Below are positions 24,912 to 33,876 of a DNA stretch of 64,000 nucleotides, one piece after another. Numbering within the stretch: the first letter of the stretch is position 1; every line of letters starts with the position of its first letter. Made by a program: the position numbers and the translations under genes. Under the pieces are notes generated by a model that saw only the letters and a program-made list of their open reading frames with translations, searched no databases and was not told the origin of the DNA. Origin of the DNA: Castellaniella hirudinis (GTDB taxonomy: Bacteria > Pseudomonadota > Gammaproteobacteria > Burkholderiales > Burkholderiaceae_B); contig NZ_JBHSDY010000010.1 in NCBI RefSeq assembly GCF_042651965.1, positions 62,001-126,000 of the forward strand. The letters are read 5' to 3'.

Positions 24912-25940
24912 ATGCGCGATTCGCTCATCACTCCGACCGTGGATTTCACCCGGGAGGGCGTCCAGCATGGCTTTCTCAGCCTGCCGCATTCGAGCGACGC
25001 ATCGGCCTGGGGGGCGATCCGGATTCCGCTGACGGTGGTCCGGCGCGGCCACGGCCCGACGGTGCTGCTGACGGGCGGCAATCACGGGGATGAGTACGAA
25101 GGTCCGGTGGCGCTGTCCAAGCTGGCCGGATCCCTGCAGGCCGAACAGGTGACGGGGTGCGTGATCATCATCCCGTTCCTGAACTATCCGGCCTTCACGG
25201 CGGGGCGGCGCACTTCGCCGATCGACGCCGGCAATCTGAACCGTCTGTTTCCGGGCAACCCGGCGGGGACGGTCACGGAAAAGATCGCCGATTACGTCGA
25301 ACGCTATTTGCTGCCCATGGCCGATTTCGTCCTGGACATCCATTCGGGCGGCAAGACGCTGGATTTCCTGCCCTTCGCCGCGATCCATCTGCTCGACGAC
25401 CCGCGCCAGCAGGCGGCGTGCGAGGCCGCCATGCTGGCATTTGGGGCGCCGTATGCCATGAAGATCCTGGAGCTCGACAGCGTGGGCATGCTGGACACGG
25501 CGGCCGAATCCCTGGGCAAGGTGTTCGTGTCCACCGAATTGGGCGGCGGCGGCAGTTCGACGGCGGCCAGCGTGGCGATCGCCGACCGGGGCGTACAGCG
25601 CTTTCTGATGCATGCGGGCGTGTGCGGCGGCCGGCCCGGGCCCTTGCCGCCGTCCGTCCTGCTGGAGATGCCCGGCGCAGCCTGCTATACGACCTGCGAG
25701 GCCGATGGTCTGCTGGAAATGACGCGCGATCTGGGGCAGGCCGTCAAGCAGGGGGACGTCATCGCACGCGTCTATGATGGGACGCGCACCGGCGGGGCGG
25801 TCCAGGCCTATCGGGCCGGACTGGACGGGGTCCTGGCCGCCCGTCATTTTCCCGGACTGGTCAAGAGCGGCGACACGATCGCCGTGGTCGCCTGCGAGGT
25901 CCCCCAGGGTATCGGCCCGCGCCTCAATCCGGTAAAGTGA
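24912..25940 (+). CDS. doeB: N-alpha-acetyl-L-2,4-diaminobutyrate deacetylase
   Basis: 342 residues, succinylglutamate desuccinylase/aspartoacylase family. Zinc ligands are visible in GGNHGDEYEGP (H and E, near 56-66) and VLDIHSGGKTLDF (H near 144). It releases acetate and L-2,4-diaminobutyrate from the DoeA product. It lies 18 bases after doeA and 4 bases before the regulator gene, forming one operon doeA-doeB-doeX. Confidence 0.93.
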   Translation: MRDSLITPTVDFTREGVQHGFLSLPHSSDASAWGAIRIPLTVVRRGHGPTVLLTGGNHGDEYEGPVALSKLAGSLQAEQVTGCVIIIPFLNYPAFTAGRRTSPIDAGNLNRLFPGNPAGTVTEKIADYVERYLLPMADFVLDIHSGGKTLDFLPFAAIHLLDDPRQQAACEAAMLAFGAPYAMKILELDSVGMLDTAAESLGKVFVSTELGGGGSSTAASVAIADRGVQRFLMHAGVCGGRPGPLPPSVLLEMPGAACYTTCEADGLLEMTRDLGQAVKQGDVIARVYDGTRTGGAVQAYRAGLDGVLAARHFPGLVKSGDTIAVVACEVPQGIGPRLNPVK

Positions 25941-25944
25941 ATGG

Positions 25945-26433
25945 ATGATTAAACTGGATCGCTATGACTTGTTGATCTTGAAAACCCTGGCTGATCACGG
26001 GCGCATCACGAAGTCTGAACTGGCCCGGATCGTCTGCCTGTCGGTGTCGCCCACCTGGGAACGCGTCAGGCGCCTGGAAAGCGTCGGCCTGATTTCCGCC
26101 TATCGGGCCGTCATCGACTGGAACAAGGCCTTTCCGGGGTGCCAGGTGATCGTGCAGATCAGCCTGGACCGCCACACCGCCTACGACATGCAGCGCTTCG
26201 AGCGCCGCGTCACCGAGCTGCCGGAAATCACGCAGTGCTACGCCACGGGCGGCGGGGTGGATTATTTCATGCACGTGCGGGCGCGCGACATCGACCACTA
26301 TCAGCGCTTCATCGACGCGCTGCTCGAAGAAAACATCGGCATCGACCGGTATTTCACCTATATCGTGACCAAGATGATCAAGACAAAGGCCGCTCTGCCG
26401 GCCGAGGTGTCGGAGATGACGGCCGCCCGCTGA
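25945..26433 (+). CDS. doeX: Lrp/AsnC-type regulator DoeX
   Basis: 162 residues. It has an N-terminal winged helix-turn-helix (LLILKTLADHGRITKSELARIVCLSVSPTW in two parts, about 8-40) and a C-terminal RAM ligand domain (about 70-150). DoeX-type proteins sit in ectoine-degradation operons and respond to pathway intermediates. It is 4 bases after doeB. Its stop codon is immediately followed by the stop codon of the convergent aldolase gene. Confidence 0.9.
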   Translation: MIKLDRYDLLILKTLADHGRITKSELARIVCLSVSPTWERVRRLESVGLISAYRAVIDWNKAFPGCQVIVQISLDRHTAYDMQRFERRVTELPEITQCYATGGGVDYFMHVRARDIDHYQRFIDALLEENIGIDRYFTYIVTKMIKTKAALPAEVSEMTAAR

Positions 26434-27474
26434 TCACGCCGCCAGCGCGCCGGCCGCGTCGGCGAAGGCGTCGATGCTGGCTTCGGTGGTGTCGAACGAG
26501 GTCACGAAGCGCAGTTCCGAGGTGTCCGGCAGCCACAGATTGCAGCGCGACAGGCGCTGCAGCGGCGCCACCCAGTCCGGCGGCACGCGGGCGAAGACCA
26601 TGTTGATCTGCGTGGGCGCGCTCAGTTCCATGCCGGGGATGGCGGCCAGGCGCGCGGCCAGGCGCGCGGCCATCCGATTGGCGTGGCGCGCGTTGTGCAG
26701 CCAGAGATCATCCTCGAAATAAGCCAGATACTGGGCCGCCAGGAAGCGGTGCTTCGAGGCCAATTGCATGCCCTGCTTGCGGAGGGCGGGCATCCGGCCG
26801 GCCAGTTCGGCATCGAAGACGATGACTGCCTCGGCCATCATCAGGCCGTTCTTGGTGCCGCCGAACGACACGACGTCGATCCCGGCGTCGCGCGTCAGCG
26901 CCCGCAAGGGCGCGCCCAGGGCCGCCGCCGCGTTGGCCAGGCGCGCGCCGTCCAGGTGGACCTTCAGCCCCCGGTCGTGGGCCAGCCGCGTGAGCGCGCG
27001 CAGTTCGTCCAGCGAGTACAGCGTGCCGTATTCGGTGCCTTGCGACAGCGACAGGACCTTGGCCCGGTTGCGGTGATAGGGGTCCTGTTGAAAAGCCAGG
27101 GCCCGCTCCAGGGCGTCCGGCGTGACCTTGCCCTCGAGGGCGGGCAGCCCGATGAGCTTGCAGCCGATGGCGTGTTCGGGCGCCGAGCATTCGTCCACGA
27201 ACAGGTGGGCGATGTCCGAGCAGAAGACGGCGTCGATCGACTGCGTCACGGCCTGCAGGGCCAGCACGTTGCAGGCCGTGCCCGTGGCGACCATGAAAAT
27301 CGAGGCGTCGTCGCCGAAATGCGCCTGGAACGCCTGCTCGGCCTGCCGGGTGTGCTCGTCCGAGCCGTAGCCGGGCGCGTGGGCCGCATTGACTGCTTGC
27401 AGCCGGCGCAGGACGGCCGGATGGACGCCCGAGGCGTTGTCGCTGGCGAGCAGAAAGGGGGGGCTTGTCGTCAT
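26434..27474 (-). CDS. ltaE: low-specificity threonine aldolase-like PLP enzyme
   Basis: 346 residues, fold type I PLP enzyme of the beta-eliminating lyase/threonine aldolase family. Visible are GTACNVLAL (PLP phosphate), HLDGARLANA near 175 and the Schiff-base lysine in VSFGGTKNGLMM near 205. It would cleave L-threonine or related hydroxy amino acids to glycine plus an aldehyde. It follows doeD on the same strand after 51 bases, so it is probably co-expressed with ectoine catabolism; that is unusual for doe clusters. Confidence 0.88.
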   Translation of the reverse strand: MTTSPPFLLASDNASGVHPAVLRRLQAVNAAHAPGYGSDEHTRQAEQAFQAHFGDDASIFMVATGTACNVLALQAVTQSIDAVFCSDIAHLFVDECSAPEHAIGCKLIGLPALEGKVTPDALERALAFQQDPYHRNRAKVLSLSQGTEYGTLYSLDELRALTRLAHDRGLKVHLDGARLANAAAALGAPLRALTRDAGIDVVSFGGTKNGLMMAEAVIVFDAELAGRMPALRKQGMQLASKHRFLAAQYLAYFEDDLWLHNARHANRMAARLAARLAAIPGMELSAPTQINMVFARVPPDWVAPLQRLSRCNLWLPDTSELRFVTSFDTTEASIDAFADAAGALAA

Positions 27475-27500
27475 GGCCGGGCTTCGGAGGGTGAAAGGGA

Positions 27501-27528
27501 TCGGGTGAATCTTATCGGGTGAATCTTA
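27501..27528. repeat. 14-bp tandem duplication at the doeD stop
   Basis: tcgggtgaatctta occurs twice back to back (27501-27514 and 27515-27528); the second copy contains the doeD stop codon. It looks like a recent slippage duplication. Confidence 0.7.
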
Positions 27529-28908
27529 TAGGACCTCGTCGGCGACCGCGTCGACGGCCTCCCGGGTGATGCGCACGATTTCATCGACATCCTCGCGGGT
27601 GGTCACCAGCGGCGGTGCGAAACCCAGCACGTCGTATCCCGGCATGGCGCGCGCGATCAGGTGGCGCGACATGCATGCGGCGGCCACCTTCGCGCCCACC
27701 TTGAGCGCCGGATCGAAGGGCGTGCGCGCCTGGCCGTCGGCCATGAACTCCAGGGCGGCCAGCATGCCCGCACCGCGCACTTCGCCGACCATGGGGTGGC
27801 GGTCGAATTCGGCGTGCAGGCGCTGGTTGAGATACGCGCCGACGGCCGCCGCATTGGCCGGGATGCGTTCGGCTTCGAGGATATTCAGGTTGGCGATCGC
27901 GGCCGCCGCGCACAGAGGATGGCCCGAATAGGTCCAGCCGTGGCCCATGGCGCCTTCCTTGCGGGAACCCTCGGCGATCACGTTCCAGACCCGCTCGCCG
28001 ACGATGACGCCGGACAGGGGCGCATAGGCGCTGGTCAGGCCCTTGGCGATCGTGATCAGGTCGGGCTGGATGCCGTATTTCTGCGAGCCCATCTGGGTGC
28101 CCAGCCGGCCGAAGCCGCAGACGACCTCGTCGGCGATGAGCAGGATGTCGTATTGGGCGAGCACGGCCTGGATGGCGTCCCAGTAGCCGGCCGGCGGCGG
28201 GACGATGCCCCCGGTGCCCAGCACCGGCTCGCCGATGAAGGCGGCCACCGTGTCCGGGCCTTCGGCCAGGATGAGCGCCTCGAGCTGTTCGGCGCAGTAG
28301 GCCGAGAAGGCCGCCTCGTCCATGCCGTCGGGCGCTTCGCGGTACCAGTGGGGCCGGGTCGTGTGCTTCATGCGGTCCAGCGGCAGATCGAAGTGCGCGT
28401 GGAACGAGGGCAGGCCCGTCAGGCTGCCTGCGGCGATGCTGGAGCCGTGGTAGCCGCCCCGGCGGGAGATGAGTTTCTTTTTGTGCGGGCGGCCCAGGAT
28501 GTTGTTGTAGTACCAGACGATCTTGACCTGGGTTTCGTTGGCGTCGGATCCCGACAGGCCGTAATAGACCTTTTTCATGCCTGCCGGCGCCCAGTCGATG
28601 ATGCGCGCGGACAGTTCGGCGATGGCGTCGGTCGTGTGGCCGACGTAGGTGTGGTAGTAGGCGAGGCGCTTAGCCTGCTCATACAGGGCTTCGGCCACTT
28701 CGGTGCGGCCGTAGCCGATGTTGACGCAGTACAGGCCGGCGAAGCCGTCGATGAAGGTTTCGTTGCGGTGATCCCGGATGCGGATGCCCTGGGCGCCGGT
28801 GATGATGCGCCCCGGCAGCGCGCCCGTCTCGTGGTCGTGGGCGTGCGTCGAGGGATGCATGAAATAGCGACGGTCGATGTCCAGCAGTTCTTCGGTCGTT
28901 TTCGTCAT
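27526..28908 (-). CDS. doeD: diaminobutyrate aminotransferase of ectoine catabolism (DoeD-like)
   Basis: 460 residues, class III aminotransferase. The PLP lysine is in LITIAKGLTSAYAPLSG near 290, with LIADEVVCGFGRLG just before it. It is distinct from EctB (about 436 residues and a different start) and best fits DoeD, which converts L-2,4-diaminobutyrate to aspartate semialdehyde for return to aspartate. doeC (the semialdehyde dehydrogenase) is not in the window. It is divergent from the MarR-ectABCD operon and co-directional with the aldolase gene. A general omega-amino acid transaminase is the alternative. Confidence 0.82.
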   Translation of the reverse strand: MTKTTEELLDIDRRYFMHPSTHAHDHETGALPGRIITGAQGIRIRDHRNETFIDGFAGLYCVNIGYGRTEVAEALYEQAKRLAYYHTYVGHTTDAIAELSARIIDWAPAGMKKVYYGLSGSDANETQVKIVWYYNNILGRPHKKKLISRRGGYHGSSIAAGSLTGLPSFHAHFDLPLDRMKHTTRPHWYREAPDGMDEAAFSAYCAEQLEALILAEGPDTVAAFIGEPVLGTGGIVPPPAGYWDAIQAVLAQYDILLIADEVVCGFGRLGTQMGSQKYGIQPDLITIAKGLTSAYAPLSGVIVGERVWNVIAEGSRKEGAMGHGWTYSGHPLCAAAAIANLNILEAERIPANAAAVGAYLNQRLHAEFDRHPMVGEVRGAGMLAALEFMADGQARTPFDPALKVGAKVAAACMSRHLIARAMPGYDVLGFAPPLVTTREDVDEIVRITREAVDAVADEVL

Positions 28909-28972
28909 GGGAGGGCTCCTTGAAAAGCATCCGTGATGAGTCTGCCGGGCGCGTGTCGATCGCCGGGGGCCG

Positions 28973-29005
28973 TTTTTGCCTTGGGGCGGCCCGGCAGCAA
29001 AAAAA
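28973..29005. terminator. dispersed repeat, terminator module copy in a divergent promoter region
   Basis: ttttt-gcc...ggc-type stem with A run (core gccttggggcggcccggc), almost identical to 18567-18596 and 44123-44153. Here it lies 65 bases upstream of the doeD start, between divergent genes, where no transcript is expected to end. It could attenuate the doeD leader or insulate the two promoters. Confidence 0.6.
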
Positions 29006-29133
29006 TTGTAAAGGCGCGGGCGTGCGCGTTTGTTCGCTTCGAGCGCCGCGATCAGCGGTTTTTATCTGTAATTTCCAGGGTTTGCAGAATTTTGCGATGC
29101 CTGTCCGGTGTGCCGCGCCGCAGGATTCTGTTG

Positions 29134-29169
29134 TTGACTGAAATTGTTGATGGGCTTATTATTTCAACA
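29134..29169 (+). promoter_or_regulatory. promoter and candidate MarR operator of the ect operon
   Basis: TTGACT (29134-29139), exactly 17 bases, TATTAT (29157-29162): a near-consensus sigma70 promoter 38 bases before the regulator start. ttgttga occurs at 29131-29137 and 29144-29150, and the reverse arm tcaaca at 29164-29169, so an inverted pair brackets the -10. This fits autorepression by the MarR protein encoded downstream. Confidence 0.6.
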
Positions 29170-29199
29170 GAAATCAATTTTTGAGGACATCGATTCATC

Positions 29200-29736
29200 A
29201 TGAATACCGTCACGGACAAACAGCAGGCCTACGATCTGCGCATCTTGCGGGCATTGCGCAAGATCACGCGCGCCGTCGCGCTGCACTCGCGCCAGTTGTC
29301 CGTCTGCAGCCACATCACGGGCCCGCAGCTCGTCTGCCTGCGCACGATCATCGAAAAGGGACCGATGACCGCCACTGTCATCAGCCGCGAGGTCCACGTC
29401 AGCGCCAGCACGGTGGTCGGCATCCTCGACCGGCTGGAGGACAAAGGCCTGATCGTCCGCGAACGCGGGCGGGCCGACCGCCGCATCGTGTTCGTCAGCG
29501 CGACCGAAGCCGGCCGCAAGCTGGTCCGCGATACGCCGTCGCCGCTGCAGCAGAAGCTGGCGGATTCGCTCAAGGCGCTGCCGGAACTCGAGCAGGCCAC
29601 CATCACCCTGTCGCTGGAACGTGTCGTCGATCTGATCGAGGCCGATCCCGAATTGCCGTCGACGACCGATACGCCTTCCCCGATGCTGGACGTCTCGGTC
29701 ACGGGGGTGGCGCCCGAGTCCGGGCTCGTGGTTTGA
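29200..29736 (+). CDS. MarR-family regulator of ectoine synthesis (EctR-like)
   Basis: 178 residues with a winged helix-turn-helix of MarR type (TATVISREVHVSASTVVGIL near 58-77, wing GRADRRIVFVS near 95). EctR1 of methylotrophs, a MarR repressor, is likewise encoded upstream of ectABC. Its stop codon overlaps the ectA start by one base (TGATG), so it is the first gene of the ect operon. The assignment to EctR rests on family and context. Confidence 0.82.
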   Translation: MNTVTDKQQAYDLRILRALRKITRAVALHSRQLSVCSHITGPQLVCLRTIIEKGPMTATVISREVHVSASTVVGILDRLEDKGLIVRERGRADRRIVFVSATEAGRKLVRDTPSPLQQKLADSLKALPELEQATITLSLERVVDLIEADPELPSTTDTPSPMLDVSVTGVAPESGLVV

Positions 29737-31610
29737 TGGACGGGGCCGACACACTGGAGCGCGTGCGGTTTCGTTTTCGAACGCCGTCCCGGTCGGATGG
29801 CCAGGCGCTGCATGCCTTGGTGTCCGAATGTCCGCCGCTGGATGTGAACTCCGTCTACCTCTACCTGCTGTTGACGGAGCATTTTTCCCGGACCTGCATC
29901 GTGGCCGAGGATGAGCAGGGGCTGGCGGGCATGGTGACCGCCTACCGCCCGCCCGACCGAGCAGATGTCTTGTTCGTCTGGCAGGTCGCCGTCCATCCGC
30001 GCACACGCGGCCAGGGCGTCGGCCGGCGGATGCTGCGCCTGTTGCTGGCGCGGCCGGAATTACAGGGGGTGCGCTGGGTGGAAACCACCGTCGGCCCCCG
30101 GAATCATGCGTCCCGAGGGCTGTTCACGCGGCTGGCGGACGATGTACGGGCCCCCTTGAAAGAATCGGTGCTGTTCGAGCCGGCTCTGTTTGGAGCTCAG
30201 GCGCACGAAGCGGAACCGCTGCTGCGTATCGGCCCGTTTTCCTTGTCGGCAGTGAGTCAAGTTGCTGTCGTCCACTCGAACGTCAACAAGGAGGAAACCA
30301 TGGCAATGGATTTGAAAATTTTCGAACAGATGGAGTCCGAGGTCAGGGGCTACGTCCGGTCATTTCCAGTGATCTTCGCCAAGGCGCGCGGATCGGAACT
30401 GTTCGATGAGGCGGGGCGGTCGTATATCGATTTCTTCAGTGGCGCGGGCACCCTGAATTACGGCCACAACAATCCGATCCTGCAGGAACGCATGGTCGAG
30501 TACCTGGCGTCGGACGGCGTGGTGCACGGCCTGGACATGGCGACCAGCGCGAAGAAGCATTTCCTGCAGACGCTGGATCGCCTGGTGCTCAAGCCGCGCG
30601 GGCTGGACTACAAGGTGCAGTTCACGGGGCCGACCGGCACCAATGCGGTCGAGGCCGCCCTGAAACTGGCGCGCCAGGTCAAGGGCCGCCAGAACGTCAT
30701 TTCCTTTACCCACGGGTTTCACGGGGTCTCGGGCGGTTCGCTGGCTGTGACCTCCAACCAGAAATTCCGCAAGGCCGCCGGGGTGGCGCTGGGCAACACC
30801 AGCTTCATGCCCTTCGACGGCTATTTCGGTCCGGATGTCGATACCATGGCCTGGCTGGAACGCATGCTGGACGACCCCAGCAGCGGGCTGGATCATCCTG
30901 CCGCCGTGATCGTCGAGACGGTGCAGGGCGAGGGTGGCGTGAATGTCGCTTCGCTGCGCTGGCTGCGCGAACTGGAGCGTCTGTGCCGCCGCCACGACAT
31001 GCTGCTGATCGTGGACGACATCCAGGTGGGCTGCGGGCGGACGCGGGATTTCTTCAGTTTTGAGGCCGCAGGCATTTCGCCCGATATCGTGACCTTGTCC
31101 AAGTCCCTGTCCGGCTCGGGGCTGCCCATGTCCCTGGTGCTGTTCCGGCGCGAGCTGGACGTCTGGGAACCGGGCGCGCACAGCGGCACGTTCCGGGGCA
31201 ACAACCTGGCCTTCGTCACGGCCGCGCAGGCGCTCGAGTCCTATTGGGCGGACGACGTGCTGTCCAAAGAGGTGGAGGCCAAGGAAGCGCTGGTGCGCGA
31301 CTGGCTGGAAAACCTGGCGCATAGCTGCCGCCATGCCGGCCTGACCGTGCGCGGCCGCGGCCTGATCCAGGGGCTGGTCACGCCGGTGGGCGATGACCTA
31401 GCCAACCAGATCGCCCGGCGCGCCTTCCAGGAAGGCCTGGTGGTGGAAACCTCCGGCGCGCGCGATGAAGTCCTGAAGATCCTGCCCGCGCTGACGATTC
31501 CGCGCGAACAACTGACCCGGGGGCTCGAAATCATCGAACGCTGCACCAATGAGGTCCTGGCCAGTCTGGGCCGCCGGCCGCAGGTGCTCAAAGTCGCGGG
31601 GGGCAACTGA
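29736..31610 (+). CDS. ectA: EctA (diaminobutyrate acetyltransferase) reading in frame into EctB
   Basis: From ATG 29736 the frame stays open to the ectB stop at 31610, 624 residues. Residues about 1-170 are EctA, a GNAT acetyltransferase that acetylates diaminobutyrate; the acetyl-CoA loop is HPRTRGQGVGRRM near 88-100, and the domain ends near HEAEPLLRIG. A linker of about 20 residues follows, then the EctB methionine at residue 189. No stop codon separates the genes; a TGA at 30253-30255 is out of frame by one. A strong ribosome binding site remains for ectB, so both a fusion and free EctB are possible. A one-base sequencing error near 30230-30250 could also explain it. Confidence 0.75.
   Translation: MDGADTLERVRFRFRTPSRSDGQALHALVSECPPLDVNSVYLYLLLTEHFSRTCIVAEDEQGLAGMVTAYRPPDRADVLFVWQVAVHPRTRGQGVGRRMLRLLLARPELQGVRWVETTVGPRNHASRGLFTRLADDVRAPLKESVLFEPALFGAQAHEAEPLLRIGPFSLSAVSQVAVVHSNVNKEETMAMDLKIFEQMESEVRGYVRSFPVIFAKARGSELFDEAGRSYIDFFSGAGTLNYGHNNPILQERMVEYLASDGVVHGLDMATSAKKHFLQTLDRLVLKPRGLDYKVQFTGPTGTNAVEAALKLARQVKGRQNVISFTHGFHGVSGGSLAVTSNQKFRKAAGVALGNTSFMPFDGYFGPDVDTMAWLERMLDDPSSGLDHPAAVIVETVQGEGGVNVASLRWLRELERLCRRHDMLLIVDDIQVGCGRTRDFFSFEAAGISPDIVTLSKSLSGSGLPMSLVLFRRELDVWEPGAHSGTFRGNNLAFVTAAQALESYWADDVLSKEVEAKEALVRDWLENLAHSCRHAGLTVRGRGLIQGLVTPVGDDLANQIARRAFQEGLVVETSGARDEVLKILPALTIPREQLTRGLEIIERCTNEVLASLGRRPQVLKVAGGN
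30300..31610 (+). CDS. ectB: diaminobutyrate--2-oxoglutarate transaminase
   Basis: 436 residues from ATG 30300 (MAMDLKIFEQMESEV), with AAGGAGG five bases upstream. It is a class III aminotransferase that makes L-2,4-diaminobutyrate from aspartate semialdehyde, the first ectoine-specific step. The PLP lysine lies in VTLSKSLSGSGLPMSL near 265, after LLIVDDIQVGCGRT. The start lies inside the longer frame that begins at ectA. Its stop overlaps the ectC start (TGATG). EctB feeds EctA, the same enzyme pair that is joined in frame here. Confidence 0.95.
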   Translation: MAMDLKIFEQMESEVRGYVRSFPVIFAKARGSELFDEAGRSYIDFFSGAGTLNYGHNNPILQERMVEYLASDGVVHGLDMATSAKKHFLQTLDRLVLKPRGLDYKVQFTGPTGTNAVEAALKLARQVKGRQNVISFTHGFHGVSGGSLAVTSNQKFRKAAGVALGNTSFMPFDGYFGPDVDTMAWLERMLDDPSSGLDHPAAVIVETVQGEGGVNVASLRWLRELERLCRRHDMLLIVDDIQVGCGRTRDFFSFEAAGISPDIVTLSKSLSGSGLPMSLVLFRRELDVWEPGAHSGTFRGNNLAFVTAAQALESYWADDVLSKEVEAKEALVRDWLENLAHSCRHAGLTVRGRGLIQGLVTPVGDDLANQIARRAFQEGLVVETSGARDEVLKILPALTIPREQLTRGLEIIERCTNEVLASLGRRPQVLKVAGGN

Positions 31611-32014
31611 TGATCGTACGCAATGTCAAAGACGTGATCGGCACCGATCAGGAAATCGTCACGGAAAACTGGACCAGTCGCCGCGTGCTGCTGTCCAAGG
31701 ACGGGATGGGGTTTTCCTTTCATGAAACGGTGATCCTGCCGGGGACGGAAACGCACATCCATTATCAGAACCACCTGGAAGCCGTGTGGTGCATCGAGGG
31801 GGACGGCGAGATCGAAACCATCGTCGACGGCCGCCGGTTCGCGCTCGTGCCGGGGGTGGTCTACGCCCTGGATCAGCATGACGAGCACTGGCTGCGCGGC
31901 GGACGTGAACCCTTGCGGGTGATTTGCGTCTTCAATCCGCCGCTCACCGGGCGCGAGGTGCACGACGCCTCGGGCGTCTACCCGCTGGAACTGTGTGAGA
32001 CGGGCCATGCCTGA
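31610..32014 (+). CDS. ectC: L-ectoine synthase
   Basis: 134 residues, the standard cupin-fold ectoine synthase that cyclises N-gamma-acetyl-diaminobutyrate. It starts MIVRNVKDVIGTDQEI and carries the metal-site region HYQNHLEAVWCIEGDGEIE near 50-68 and a second histidine in ALDQHDEHWLRG near 95. It is coupled to ectB by a one-base stop/start overlap; ectD follows 32 bases later. Confidence 0.97.
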   Translation: MIVRNVKDVIGTDQEIVTENWTSRRVLLSKDGMGFSFHETVILPGTETHIHYQNHLEAVWCIEGDGEIETIVDGRRFALVPGVVYALDQHDEHWLRGGREPLRVICVFNPPLTGREVHDASGVYPLELCETGHA

Positions 32015-32046
32015 CCGCACTGCATGAAAGTAGGGAAGGTTTTGAA

Positions 32047-32949
32047 ATGAAAGATTTTTATGTCTCCAGAACGGGGCGCGACGCGGCATTGATTGCGCGC
32101 AGCGATCCCGTGGTGTATGACGAGGGCCGCTATGCCGACGCACTGGACGCGGCGCAATTGCAGGCCTATGAGCGTGACGGCTTCCTGGTCCTGACCGGTG
32201 TCTTCGACGCCGACGAGGTCGAGGCCTTGCGCCGGGAGGCGCAGGCGCTGGAACACGATCCGGCGGTGCGCGAGGGCGAGGAAGTCATCCGCGAGCCGGG
32301 CGGCACGGCGCTGCGTTCAATTTTCCGGGTGCACGAACTGGGCCGTCGGCTGGCCGATCTGCCGCGCGATCCCCGGCTGCTGGACGTGGCGCGCCAGATC
32401 CTGGGCTCCGAGGCCTACATCCACCAGTCGCGGATCAATATGAAGCCCGCGCTCGACGGCAAAGAGTTCTACTGGCATTCGGATTTCGAGACCTGGCACG
32501 TGGAGGACGGCATGCCGGCCATGCGCGCCCTGAGCTGCTCGGTGCTGTTGACGGACAATACCGCCTTCAATGGGCCGCTGACGCTGATCTCGGGGTCGCA
32601 CCGCCAGTTCGTGGCCTGCGTGGGCGAGACGCCCGAGGAAAACTACAAGACCTCGCTGCGACGCCAGGAAATCGGGGTGCCGGACCCGGTCAGCCTGCGC
32701 CTGCTGGCCGAACAGGGCGGGCTGCATGCCGTCACGGCGCCCGCCGGGTCGGTGGTGTTCTTCGATTGCAACACGCTGCATAGTTCGGGCGGCAATCTGT
32801 CGCCCTGGCCGCGCAGCAACGTCTTCATGGTCTACAACAGCGTGGAAAACCGCCTGGTGGCGCCGTTCCACGGCATGTCGCCCCGGCCGGAATACATTGC
32901 TTCGCGCCAGGCCGACGCCGTGCTGGAGCCGCTGGCCCAGCCCGCCTGA
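32047..32949 (+). CDS. ectD: ectoine 5-hydroxylase
   Basis: 300 residues, Fe(II)/2-oxoglutarate dioxygenase that converts ectoine to 5-hydroxyectoine. The iron triad is visible: H and D in FYWHSDFETWHVEDGMP near 140-155 and the distal H in NTLHSSGGNLSPWPRSN near 241. The conserved EctD signature around HSDFETWH is intact. It is the last gene of the ect operon; no aspartokinase gene (ask_ect) follows. Confidence 0.97.
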   Translation: MKDFYVSRTGRDAALIARSDPVVYDEGRYADALDAAQLQAYERDGFLVLTGVFDADEVEALRREAQALEHDPAVREGEEVIREPGGTALRSIFRVHELGRRLADLPRDPRLLDVARQILGSEAYIHQSRINMKPALDGKEFYWHSDFETWHVEDGMPAMRALSCSVLLTDNTAFNGPLTLISGSHRQFVACVGETPEENYKTSLRRQEIGVPDPVSLRLLAEQGGLHAVTAPAGSVVFFDCNTLHSSGGNLSPWPRSNVFMVYNSVENRLVAPFHGMSPRPEYIASRQADAVLEPLAQPA

Positions 32950-32955
32950 GTCTTA

Positions 32956-32993
32956 AGGAACCTCTGAATCCGCTCGACTTGTTCAGAGGTTCC

Positions 32994-32994
<1 letters not shown>
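32956..32994. terminator. two-way terminator hairpin between ectD and ehuA
   Basis: aggaacctctgaa and ttcagaggttcct form a perfect 13-bp stem with a 13-base loop. The right arm ends on the first base of the ehuA stop codon. Without a long T run it is weaker than the aceA terminator, but the position between convergent genes fits. Confidence 0.65.
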
Positions 32995-33804
<810 letters not shown>

Positions 33805-33812
<8 letters not shown>

Positions 33813-33845
33813 GTTCGGATCGCTGTGGGTTCGTTCATGTTCGGA
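33805..33845 (-). repeat. duplicated start region forming a 9-codon upstream frame at ehuA
   Basis: tcgttcatgttcgga occurs at 33805-33819 (over the ehuA start codon) and again at 33831-33845. On the minus strand the outer ATG opens a 9-codon frame whose TGA overlaps the ehuA ATG as ATGA. This may couple translation of ehuA to the upstream frame, or simply mark a small duplication. Confidence 0.55.
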
Positions 33846-33876
33846 AGGGCGGCGGCGCGTTTTGCCGCGGCGGAGT

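Noticed and set aside
29181..29735. N-terminal extension of the ectA frame across the regulator gene
   Set aside because: The frame is open but reads the MarR gene out of frame with no protein-like pattern; the ATG at 29736, coupled to the regulator stop, is the sensible start.
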